Below the pieces are notes generated by a model. That model was not told where the DNA came from and searched no databases. It saw nothing but the letters and a program-made list of their open reading frames with translations. A stretch of DNA of 64,000 bases from Corallococcus sp. AS-1-6 (GTDB lineage: Bacteria > Myxococcota > Myxococcia > Myxococcales > Myxococcaceae). The stretch spans positions 1 to 64,000 of the forward strand of contig NZ_JAIQDE010000013.1 in NCBI RefSeq assembly GCF_020037015.1. Direction: 5' to 3'. Positions within the stretch are counted from its first letter, which is position 1. Each line of letters opens with the position of its first letter. Both the position numbers and the translations under genes were made by a program. Below, one piece after another: positions 56,658-64,000 of the stretch.

Positions 56658-57587
56658 GTGACGTCCCAGCCTGATGACTCCGCCGGCCTCAATGACGGCT
56701 ACGTGTACCGCGAGCGCATTGGCGCGGCCTTCGTGGGGCGCACCTCGCTCGCCCACCTGGCGAGCACGTACCGGCACTCCACCGAGGAGGAGTGGCGTGC
56801 GCGCTTCGTGCGCGGCGAGGTGCGACTGGACGGACTCATCGCGACCGGCGACGAGGTGCTGCGGGTCCACCAGGAGCTCTGCTGGCACCGGCCGCCCTGG
56901 AGGGAGCGGGAGACGCCCGACAGCTTCGAGCTGGTGTACGAGGACGCTGCGCTGCTCGCGGTCATCAAGCCGAGCGGGCTGCCGACGCTGCCCTCCGGCG
57001 GCTTCCTCAAGAACACGCTGCTCTCGTTCGTGCGGCGGCGCTGGCCGGAGGCCTCCGCGCTGCACCGGCTGGGGCGGGCGACTTCGGGGCTGGTGCTCTT
57101 CTCCCGCACGCATGACGCCGCCGCGAAGCTCCTGCGCGACTGGCGCGAGGGCGACGTGGAGAAGCGCTACCGGGCGCTCTCGGATGGGGTCGCGGCGCAG
57201 GCGTCCTACGACATCCACGCGCCCATCGGGCTGGTGCCCCACCCCGTGCTGGGGTCGGTGCACGGGGCGACCGACACCGGCAAGCCGTCACACAGCCGCG
57301 CGGAGGTCCTGGAGCGGCGTGACGGACAGACCCTCTTCGAGGTGCGAATCCACACCGGCCGCCCCGAGCAGATCCGCATCCACCTGGCGTCCATCGGCCA
57401 TCCGCTGACGGGAGATCCGATGTTCGCCTCGGGAGGCCTGCCCCGCGAGCACGCGCCCGGTCTGCCCGGAGATGGCGGCTACCTGCTCCACGCGGAGACG
57501 CTCGCGTTCACGCACCCCCTCACGGCGGAGCGCCTGCGGCTGCACGCCCCACCTCCAGCCGGGTTGAGGACCGCGGCGGAGGCCTGA
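56658..57587 (+). CDS. RluA-family pseudouridine synthase-like protein with HRLG instead of HRLD
   Basis: The 309-residue protein opens with an S4-like region ([38 protein letters not shown]) and then [20 protein letters not shown], the standard RluA lead-in. The catalytic motif reads [17 protein letters not shown], where most RluA enzymes have HRLDxxTSGL with the nucleophilic Asp. Later conserved segments are intact ([42 protein letters not shown]). It may be an inactive RNA-binding paralogue or a variant enzyme. The start is GTG. Confidence 0.8.
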   Translation: MTSQPDDSAGLNDGYVYRERIGAAFVGRTSLAHLASTYRHSTEEEWRARFVRGEVRLDGLIATGDEVLRVHQELCWHRPPWRERETPDSFELVYEDAALLAVIKPSGLPTLPSGGFLKNTLLSFVRRRWPEASALHRLGRATSGLVLFSRTHDAAAKLLRDWREGDVEKRYRALSDGVAAQASYDIHAPIGLVPHPVLGSVHGATDTGKPSHSRAEVLERRDGQTLFEVRIHTGRPEQIRIHLASIGHPLTGDPMFASGGLPREHAPGLPGDGGYLLHAETLAFTHPLTAERLRLHAPPPAGLRTAAEA

Positions 57588-57606
57588 GCCCCCGCACGCA
57601 AGGGCC

Positions 57607-58476
57607 TCAATAGGTGCCCCACCGCGAAGGAAGCGGCCCGCTCCACTGCGTCTGGCTCCCCGGGGTCGTCAACGGCGCGGTGCCGCTGATGCGCATGACG
57701 CTGGAGCTCGCGTTGAGGTCGGACCAGTTCACGGCGATGTTCCGGCAGTAGCGGTCCTTCGCGAAGCCGGTGGTCATGTCGTGGATGCAGGGCGTGGCAT
57801 CCCAGACGCGGTCCGCTTGCAGGCGCTGGACGGCGGTGACGACGCTGGCGGGCATCTCGCCGGAGGCCCGGACGAAGGGAACGCCATCGACGGGCACGCC
57901 CTTCGACGACAGCAGCTCGAACACCTTGCCGGAGTAGCTCAGCGTGCCCGCCATGCTGAAGTCCCAGGCGCTGGCGCTGAAGGGCTGCGCCTGCCCACAG
58001 GAGGCCGGGTCGCCGGGCGCGTCCGTGCAGGCGCCGCCGAGGTGCAGCACCAGCACGGCGCCCGTCTCCACCGTGTAGCCCTGGGGGAAGGTGAAGGCGA
58101 AGTCGGAGTTGGTGAGCTCCTGGAGGGAGATGCCGCTCAGCGTCCCGCCGGAGACGGCCACCAGCTCGATGAGGTCCTGCGGGGCGTCAGGGTTGATCTC
58201 GGTGATGCGGAGCGAGGCCTCCGGCGGAGGCTCCCCCGCTTCCGGGGAACCCGCGTCGCCGGAGCCCGCGTCGGAAGTGCTGGCGTCCACACCCGCGTCA
58301 CCCGTGCCCGCGTCCCCGGCCCCCGCGTCTGGCGAGGGTCCCTGTACGCAGCGCTCTTCCACGCAGACGATGGCGGGGCCCCGGGACGCACAATCCGCCG
58401 TGTCCGTGCACTCGGGGTCGGAGCAGGCGGAGACGAGCGGGAGCAGGGCAAGGGCTGCGAGTCGCGAGCGGAGCAT
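57607..58476 (-). CDS. Secreted lipoprotein with lamin-tail-like domain
   Basis: The ATG at 58476 gives a signal peptide ending in LPLVSACSD. A Cys-rich segment (DPECTDTADCASRGPAIVC) and an Asp-Ala-Gly linker (AGDAGTGDAGVDASTSDAG) follow, both common in myxobacterial surface lipoproteins. From about residue 90, LRITEINPDAPQDLIELVAV and SGISLQELTNSDFAFTFP resemble the lamin-tail (LTD) Ig-like fold used for protein or surface binding. It converges on the pseudouridine synthase gene. Confidence 0.7.
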   Translation of the reverse strand: MLRSRLAALALLPLVSACSDPECTDTADCASRGPAIVCVEERCVQGPSPDAGAGDAGTGDAGVDASTSDAGSGDAGSPEAGEPPPEASLRITEINPDAPQDLIELVAVSGGTLSGISLQELTNSDFAFTFPQGYTVETGAVLVLHLGGACTDAPGDPASCGQAQPFSASAWDFSMAGTLSYSGKVFELLSSKGVPVDGVPFVRASGEMPASVVTAVQRLQADRVWDATPCIHDMTTGFAKDRYCRNIAVNWSDLNASSSVMRISGTAPLTTPGSQTQWSGPLPSRWGTY

Positions 58477-58705
58477 GGGGCGGACCTGGAGGCGCGGTGG
58501 GGGAGCGCCCTGAAACATAGGAGAAATGGGCGCGCGGGTGAGGAGCAGAGCGCTGGCCCGGCTCCTGGCCGCCCGTCACCTGGAGATGGAAAGTGGCGTC
58601 GCGGCCTGCCGAAGTACAATGAGACACTGGTTTCGACTCGCCTCACCTTCCTTCGACCTGCCCCCTGGAGCCCGTGCGAGCCGCCCCCCGCATGACTTCC
58701 GTGTG

Positions 58706-59647
58706 ATGTCACGACGCATGACAGTGGCGCTGGGCCTGTGCGCCCTGGCCTTCCTGGGGGCGCTCCTGCTCATCCGGTGGCACGGCGGACGCGGAGCCCC
58801 GGCCGTGGCCCGGCCGGGAGCGGCTGTCCCACCGGAGGTCGTACCGCGTGTGGTGCCGCCGGCATCACCGCGCGAGGGCTTCCTGGGCGTCATCGTCGCC
58901 AGCGGCAGCGTGGACGTGGCCGCCCGGATGGAGGGCACCCTCGAGCGCATGAACGCGCAGGTCGGAGACACCGTGCGCCAGGGCGCGGTGCTCGCCCAAC
59001 TGGACACGCGGGCCCTCCAGCGCGAGCTGGCGGTGGCGCAGGCGTCGCTCCAGGCGGGGGAGGCGGAGCAGCACATCGCCACCATCGCGCTCACGGAGAT
59101 GCAGGAGCGGCTCCAGCGCCGCTCCGACCCGAAGCAGCGGGCCCTGGGCGCCCTCTCCGAGGAGGAGCTGGCCACCGCGCGCTTCCAGGAACAGACCGCC
59201 GTGGCCCGCCTGCGCGCGGCGGAGGCGATGGTGGCCGAGCGCAAGGCGCGCGTGGCGCAGATCGCCCAGAAGATCTCCGATGCCTCCGTGCTCGCGCCCT
59301 TCGACGGACAGGTGGCGAACCGCTACCTGGACACCGGCGCGATGGTGGCCCCCGGCCGCGCCGTCTTCCACCTCATCCGCTCCGGCTCGCAGCAGGTGCG
59401 CTTCGCCGTCCCGGAGGACCAGTCGGCGGGCCTCACGGTGGGCACGCGGCTGTCCGTGGAGCTGCCGTCCCTGGGGCAGGTCCTGGAGGGCAGGGTGGAG
59501 AACCTGGCGCCAGAGGTGGACGCGGCCTCGCGCATGGTCCTGGCCATCGCGAGCGTGCCCCGGGAGGGCCATGCGCCGGTGCCCTCGGGGGCCGTGGTGC
59601 GGGTGTTCGTCCAGAAGGACGCCGCTTCCCAGGCGGTCACGCCATGA
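58706..59647 (+). CDS. HlyD/RND-type membrane fusion protein 1
   Basis: The ATG at 58706 precedes one transmembrane helix (VALGLCALAFLGALLLIRW). The 313-residue protein has the biotinyl-lipoyl-like halves flanking a helical hairpin: ARMEGTLERMNAQVGDTVRQ, QLDTRALQRELAVAQASL, and DASVLAPFDGQVANRYLDTG, then a beta-barrel end (VRVFVQKD). It bridges an inner-membrane exporter to the outer membrane. It overlaps the next gene by 4 bp (ATGA), so it is in one operon with the exporter. Confidence 0.85.
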   Translation: MSRRMTVALGLCALAFLGALLLIRWHGGRGAPAVARPGAAVPPEVVPRVVPPASPREGFLGVIVASGSVDVAARMEGTLERMNAQVGDTVRQGAVLAQLDTRALQRELAVAQASLQAGEAEQHIATIALTEMQERLQRRSDPKQRALGALSEEELATARFQEQTAVARLRAAEAMVAERKARVAQIAQKISDASVLAPFDGQVANRYLDTGAMVAPGRAVFHLIRSGSQQVRFAVPEDQSAGLTVGTRLSVELPSLGQVLEGRVENLAPEVDAASRMVLAIASVPREGHAPVPSGAVVRVFVQKDAASQAVTP

Positions 59648-60591
59648 CGTCCAGGCCGAGCCCGTACCGCAAGGAGGCGCTGGAGTACCGGCAGCAGGCC
59701 CACGTGGAGTCCGGAGGGGACGTCCTGCGCATCAGCCCCGTGTGGACCCGGTGGGCCTACTGGGTGCTGCTGGGCGCGCTGGCCTGTGCGCTGCTCTTCT
59801 TCTGCGTGGGCACGCTCTTCGAATACGCGGCGGGCCCCGCGCTCATCCGCGTGGAGGGCAAGACGGACCTGACGGTCGCGTTCTCCGGCGTGGTGCTGAG
59901 CGTGGACGCGCAGCCCGGCCAGCGCGTCGTCGCGGGCCAGCCGCTGGTGCGCTTCGCGTCCGAGCAGGAGCAGGGGACCCTGGCGCGCATCTCCCGCGAG
60001 TTCGAGCTGCAGCTCGTCCGCTACCTGCGCGACCCCTCGGACGAAGGGGCCCGCCAGGCGCTCACGGGCCTCAGGGCCGAGCGCGAGCTGGCGCAGGCCC
60101 GGCTGGAGGAGCGCACGCTGCGGGCGCCCCACGCGGGCGTCGTCGGGGACCTTCGCTTGCAGCCCGGCCAGTACATCTCCTCCGGCATGCGCGCGCTGTC
60201 GCTTTGGGGAGACGACGCCACGGTGGCGGTGCTGGCGTTCCTGCCGGGCCAGTACCGGCCGCTGCTCGTGCCGGGCATGGACCTGCGCCTGGAGCTCCAG
60301 GGCTTCGCCTACGAGTACCGCGACCTCGTCATCGAGTCCGTGGGTGATCAGATCATCGGGCCCGGCGAGGCGCGGCGCTACCTGGGGCAGGAGCTGGGGG
60401 ACGCCATCCCCCTGGAGGGAGCGCTGGTGCTCGTGCGCGCGCGGCTGCCGCTGCGGACGTTCGTCCGCGAGGGGCGGACCTTCAACTACTACGACGGCAT
60501 GCCGGCGCGGGCGGAGGCGCGGGTGAAGTCGGAGAGCATCCTGCTCACGCTCGTCCCCGGACTGAAGGAGCTGCTCCCCCATGGCGGATGA
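59644..60591 (+). CDS. HlyD-type membrane fusion protein 2
   Basis: The 315-residue protein has a cytoplasmic N-terminus, one transmembrane segment (WAYWVLLGALACALLFFCVG), and lipoyl-like segments (AFSGVVLSVDAQPGQRVVAG, RAPHAGVVGDLRLQPGQYIS) around a shorter hairpin. Such adaptors (NHLM/bacteriocin type) partner with C39-peptidase ABC exporters. Overlaps both neighbours (4 and 11 bp). Two adaptor genes for one exporter is unusual and suggests a heteromeric periplasmic conduit. Confidence 0.85.
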   Translation: MTSRPSPYRKEALEYRQQAHVESGGDVLRISPVWTRWAYWVLLGALACALLFFCVGTLFEYAAGPALIRVEGKTDLTVAFSGVVLSVDAQPGQRVVAGQPLVRFASEQEQGTLARISREFELQLVRYLRDPSDEGARQALTGLRAERELAQARLEERTLRAPHAGVVGDLRLQPGQYISSGMRALSLWGDDATVAVLAFLPGQYRPLLVPGMDLRLELQGFAYEYRDLVIESVGDQIIGPGEARRYLGQELGDAIPLEGALVLVRARLPLRTFVREGRTFNYYDGMPARAEARVKSESILLTLVPGLKELLPHGG

Positions 60592-62779
60592 ATCCGGGCG
60601 GGGGCTCGTGGAGCGCTTCCCCGCGCTCAGGAGGCTCCAGGAGGCGGTGCGCGGCCAGCGCATCCCGGAAGTGCGGCAGATGACGCCGGCGGAGTGCGGC
60701 CTCGCCTGTCTGGCCATGGTGCTGGGCTTCCACGGCCGGGGCGTGGGCCTGGACGACCTGCGGCGCGTGATGGGGACCGCCCAGGACGGGCTCGCGGCGG
60801 CGCACCTGCTGACCGCGGGGCGCGCCTTCGGCCTGCGGGGACGGGGCGTCTCCGTGGACCTGGACGGCGTGCCCCTCCTGCCGGAGGCGTCCGTCCTCCA
60901 CTGGAAGTTCACCCACTACGTCGTGCTGGAGCGGTGGACCCCCGACGGCGTGCACATCGTCGACCCGGCGCAGGGCCGCCGCTTCGTGTCCATGGAGCAG
61001 TTCCGGCAGTTCTTCACCGGCGTGGCGCTGCTCTTCGAGCCCGGCGAGGGCTTCGTGCGGGCCCCGGGCAAGCCCCGGCGCAGGTCGCGCTACGTGGAGA
61101 AGTTCGCGCGCCAGTCCCAGACGCTCACGCGGGTGTTCGTCCTGTCGTTGATGTTGCAGGTGCTGACGCTCTCCATCCCCCTGCTGACCGGCCTGGTGGT
61201 GGACCGCGTCGTGCCCCGGGGCGACTACCACCTGCTGCTGGTCCTGGGCGTGGGCCTGGGCGCGCTGGTGTGCTTCCACCTGCTGACCTCGCTGGTGCGC
61301 AGCCACCTGCTGCTGGAGCTGCGCACGCGGGTGGACTCGGACATGACGCTCGGCTTCCTCGAGCACCTGGTGTCGCTGTCGTACCCCTTCTTCCAGGTGC
61401 GCGCCGCGGGCGACCTGATGGCGCGCCTCAACGTCACCGCCACCGTGCGCGAGGTGCTCTCCTCCAGCCTCGTGTCCACGCTGCTGGATGGCGTGCTGGT
61501 GGTGCTCTACTTCGCCATCCTGACCGTGGCGAGCCCCGGCACGGCCCTGCTGGTGGGCGCCCTGGGCGCGTTGCAGGTGCTGGTGTTCGAGGTGTCCCGG
61601 CGCCAGCAGCGCAGCCTGCTCGCGCGCAACCTGGAGCTGGAGGCGCGCAACCAGAGCTACCAGATTGAAATGCTGACGGGGATGCAGACCCTGAAGGCCT
61701 TCGGCGCGGAGCACCGCGCGGTCCAGCACTACTCCGGCCTCTTCGTGGACGTGCTCAACGTCTCCCTGGCCCGGGGCCGGCTGACCGCCTGGGTGGACGC
61801 GCTCACCGGCACGCTGAAGCTGAGCGCGCCCCTGCTGCTGCTCTGCCTGGGCTCGCTCCAGGTCCTGGAGGGGCGGATGAGCCTGGGGACGATGCTGAGC
61901 CTCAACGCGCTGGCCGTGGCCCTGCTCACGCCCCTGGCGAGCCTGGTGGCCACGATGGGCCAGTTGCAACTGGTGGGCAGCTACATCGAGCGCATCGACG
62001 ACGTGCTGGACACCCCGGTGGAGCGCGAGCCGGCGCGGCCGGAGGCGAGCGTCCCGTTGCAGGGGCGCATCGAGATGGAGCGCGTGTCGTTCCGGTTCGG
62101 TCCCCTGGCGCCGATGATCGTCCAGGACGTGTCCGTGCGCATCGAGCCCGGGCAGCTCGTGGCCATCGTGGGGCGCTCCGGCGCGGGGAAGAGCACGCTC
62201 GCGAACCTGCTCCTGGGGCTCTACCTGCCCACGGGGGGCCGGGTGCTCTACGACGGCGTCGACCTGGAGCAACTGTCCTTGAGCGCGGTGCGGGAGCAGG
62301 TGGGCATCGTCCTGCAGGAGGCCTCCTTCTTCGGGGCGACGCTGCGCGCGAACATCGCGCTCGGCGCCCCCTCGGCGCCCCCGGAGCGCATCGTCGCCGC
62401 GGCGAAGCAGGCGCAGATCCACGACGAGATCCTGGCCATGCCGCTCCAGTACGACACGCCGCTGGCGGACCGGGGGATGTCCCTGTCCGGAGGCCAGCGG
62501 CAGCGGCTGGCCCTGGCCCGCGCCCTGGTCCGCGACCCGAAGATCCTCCTCTTGGATGAAGCGACGAGCGCCCTGGACTCCGTCACGGAGCACCGGGTCC
62601 AGGACGCGCTGGCCTCGCTGAACTGCACCCGCATCGTCATCGCGCACCGGTTGAGCACCATCCGCAAGGCGGACCTCATCCTGGTGATGGAGAACGGGCA
62701 CATCGTCGAGCAGGGGAGTCATGAGACGCTCCTGCGAACGGACGGGGCCTACGCCCGGCTGGTGTCCGCCCAGCTCTAG
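60581..62779 (+). CDS. C39-peptidase-containing ABC exporter (bacteriocin/lanthipeptide type)
   Basis: The 732-residue protein combines an N-terminal C39 peptidase (MTPAECGLACLAMVLGFHG with the catalytic Cys; THYVVLERWTPDGVHIVDP with His and Asp), a six-helix transmembrane domain, and an ATPase domain: Walker A GRSGAGKST, signature MSLSGGQRQRLALARAL, Walker B ILLLDEATSALD, H-loop IVIAHRLST. It cleaves double-Gly leaders while exporting the peptide. The lanthipeptide precursor at 55583-55810 ends its leader with GG, so it is the likely substrate, although the genes lie on opposite strands 5 kb apart. Confidence 0.92.
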   Translation: MADESGRGLVERFPALRRLQEAVRGQRIPEVRQMTPAECGLACLAMVLGFHGRGVGLDDLRRVMGTAQDGLAAAHLLTAGRAFGLRGRGVSVDLDGVPLLPEASVLHWKFTHYVVLERWTPDGVHIVDPAQGRRFVSMEQFRQFFTGVALLFEPGEGFVRAPGKPRRRSRYVEKFARQSQTLTRVFVLSLMLQVLTLSIPLLTGLVVDRVVPRGDYHLLLVLGVGLGALVCFHLLTSLVRSHLLLELRTRVDSDMTLGFLEHLVSLSYPFFQVRAAGDLMARLNVTATVREVLSSSLVSTLLDGVLVVLYFAILTVASPGTALLVGALGALQVLVFEVSRRQQRSLLARNLELEARNQSYQIEMLTGMQTLKAFGAEHRAVQHYSGLFVDVLNVSLARGRLTAWVDALTGTLKLSAPLLLLCLGSLQVLEGRMSLGTMLSLNALAVALLTPLASLVATMGQLQLVGSYIERIDDVLDTPVEREPARPEASVPLQGRIEMERVSFRFGPLAPMIVQDVSVRIEPGQLVAIVGRSGAGKSTLANLLLGLYLPTGGRVLYDGVDLEQLSLSAVREQVGIVLQEASFFGATLRANIALGAPSAPPERIVAAAKQAQIHDEILAMPLQYDTPLADRGMSLSGGQRQRLALARALVRDPKILLLDEATSALDSVTEHRVQDALASLNCTRIVIAHRLSTIRKADLILVMENGHIVEQGSHETLLRTDGAYARLVSAQL

Positions 62780-64000
62780 CGTCCGCGCGTCATGACGCCG
62801 CCCTGCTCCAGCAGCCCGAAGAGCTCCAGCAGGGCCTCCACGGGAAAGACATGGCCGTACTCCGCGTGGGCCGCGTCGCGGATGTCCGCCACGGAGCGCT
62901 TGCCGTCGGCGTAGCTCGCGAGCGCATCCGCCAGTTGGTAGAAGCGCAGCTCGCTCTCCCCCTGCTCGCGCAGGGCCGTGGCCGCGGCGCCCATGGCGGC
63001 CTTCACCGCGTCCACCCGGGCCTGTGCACCGGGCATCGCGCGGCGCTCCAGCTCGTCGAACGACGCCAGCTCCTGGCCCTTCACGCGACGCGGAACGAAG
63101 GCCCGCGCCTTGCGCTCGGCTTCGCCCAGCGCGGGCTCCTTCAGGGACACCCCGCGCGCCTTGCCGTCCGCCTCCAGGCGCTTCAGGGCCTGGGACTCGG
63201 CGGTCTCCAGCGCCTGGACCATCGCCTTCACCGGCTCCGCGGGCGCACCCAGGGCCAGGCAGGAGCGCAGGGCGTCGCGTTCACGCTGGTAGCCCGCGCG
63301 CACCCCGGCGCGGGCCAGCCGCGCGAAGCCGGGCACCTGCGCGGCGGGCGTCGAGGCCAGCTCGCGGCGGGCCCGGAACTCGTCCTCCGCCACGCGCTTC
63401 GCGCCGTGCACCGCCACCAGGCGCGCGAGCTCCAGGGCGCCCGGGCCTTCGGCCCACGCGGCGACGGTGATGCCCGCCAGCCCCGCGAAGGCGGCGCGGT
63501 GCAACTGGGTGGGGTCCACGTTCTCCGGCCGGTCTCCGCTGGTGTGGTAGCCGTCATCCGGCCACGTGGAGTAGGCGACGCCAGGGATGCCGTGGTCGTT
63601 GAAGAGCTGGTGATCCGAACCCCGGCTGTAGCGGTCCATGTGCGCGTCCATCGGGTCCTGCGAGCCGGTGACGGACCCGATGCGGAAGTCCTTCCTCCGC
63701 GGGTAGGCCACCCCGTTGAAGCGGTTCATGAAGGCCACCGTGGACTCGGACACGGCGTTCACGAAGCTGCCGTTCCAGTCAGGCGTGTACGAGACCTGGA
63801 AGCGCGAGTGGGCGCGGGTCATGCTGGCGCCGAGCATGTCGAAGTTGAACTGCGCCACCCGCCGCACCGGATCCGCGCCGTGATGGGCGAACCACTCGCG
63901 GGTGCCCTCGAACTCCGGCAGCCACAGCACGCGCAACGTGCGCACCGGCGGGGGCAGCACCCCCCGGCGGATGAGCGTGGTGTACGTGCGCACCAGCTCC
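62776..64000 (-). CDS. M28-family aminopeptidase-like protein, 5' end outside window
   Basis: The reading frame is open to the right edge, so the N-terminus and first Zn ligands are missing. Visible motifs are LRVLWLPEFEGTREWFAHHG, FNFDMLGASM, RGSDHQLFNDHGIPGVAYS and WPDDGYHTSGDRPENVD, the last holding the final Zn-binding His (YHTxxD) of M28 peptidases. A helical C-terminal extension (about residues 185-405) ends EQGGVMTRGR. The stop overlaps the convergent exporter stop. A secreted protein is likely, but the signal peptide is not visible. Confidence 0.85.
   Translation of the reverse strand, partial: ELVRTYTTLIRRGVLPPPVRTLRVLWLPEFEGTREWFAHHGADPVRRVAQFNFDMLGASMTRAHSRFQVSYTPDWNGSFVNAVSESTVAFMNRFNGVAYPRRKDFRIGSVTGSQDPMDAHMDRYSRGSDHQLFNDHGIPGVAYSTWPDDGYHTSGDRPENVDPTQLHRAAFAGLAGITVAAWAEGPGALELARLVAVHGAKRVAEDEFRARRELASTPAAQVPGFARLARAGVRAGYQRERDALRSCLALGAPAEPVKAMVQALETAESQALKRLEADGKARGVSLKEPALGEAERKARAFVPRRVKGQELASFDELERRAMPGAQARVDAVKAAMGAAATALREQGESELRFYQLADALASYADGKRSVADIRDAAHAEYGHVFPVEALLELFGLLEQGGVMTRGR

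Overview
The window is GC-rich (about 70% by eye) bacterial DNA from the Myxococcota, most likely the Myxococcus/Corallococcus group. The pointers are Cys-rich and polymorphic-toxin lipoproteins of a kind multiplied in that group, many secreted or lipoprotein genes with Asp-Ala-Gly linkers or propeller repeats, and a class II lanthipeptide synthetase. All identifications come from reading the sequence; no database search was run.

Left flank (1-9.6 kb). A Cys-rich secreted protein is followed by a tRNA/tmRNA-like 3' fragment with a strong terminator, a frame-disrupted HipA-like kinase with its HipB-like partner, and an IS66 remnant (tnpB plus a piece of tnpA). Two kin-discrimination-type toxin/immunity cassettes follow. 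The first is a minus-strand Cys-rich lipoprotein with a small partner (3.7-4.5 kb). The second is an outer-membrane protein, a lipoprotein carrying a Tox-REase-5 nuclease domain (now frameshifted) and an Imm52-like immunity protein (5.4-9.0 kb). A decayed gene and a 57-bp copied fragment lie between them.

Central region (9.6-35.1 kb, all minus strand). This is one tightly packed operon for an extracellular contractile injection system (eCIS, phage-tail-like). In transcription order it encodes: a Pvc16-like terminator protein with a beta-sandwich front half, a small protein, sheath, tube, a T4-type assembly protein with a probable programmed -1 frameshift extension, three large hydrophobic tape-measure-like proteins, a CIS-tube adaptor, a LysM protein, a gp27/gpD-like hub, a gp5-like spike, a Pro-rich repeat protein, a small protein, gp25, baseplate J, a gpI-like protein fused to a seven-bladed propeller, a small protein, a DUF6519-type fibre-like protein and a VWA protein. 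No capsid, portal, terminase, lysis or integrase gene is present, so this is not a prophage. No AAA+ ATPase was found. A NarL-type regulator with an altered receiver sits just upstream (35.3-36.0 kb), and a divergent metalloprotease-like candidate cargo lies beyond it (36.4-37.9 kb).

Right flank (38-64 kb). A 390-bp direct repeat brackets a propeller lipoprotein. Next come proteins with eukaryote-like protease or deaminase signatures: a deaminase plus OTU-like protein (40.5-43.4 kb), a small papain-like candidate (46.3 kb) and a ULP1/CE-clan-like protease (49.3-52.0 kb). These are plausible effectors against eukaryotes, though their link to the eCIS is inferred from proximity only. A sterol-desaturase-type hydroxylase, a ClC channel, a YqeY-like protein and an HNH/zinc-knuckle protein lie among them. 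A class II lanthipeptide precursor and LanM (52.2-55.8 kb) are separated by a few ordinary genes from a C39-peptidase ABC exporter with two HlyD-type proteins (58.7-62.8 kb) that could process and export the product. An M28 peptidase runs off the right edge.
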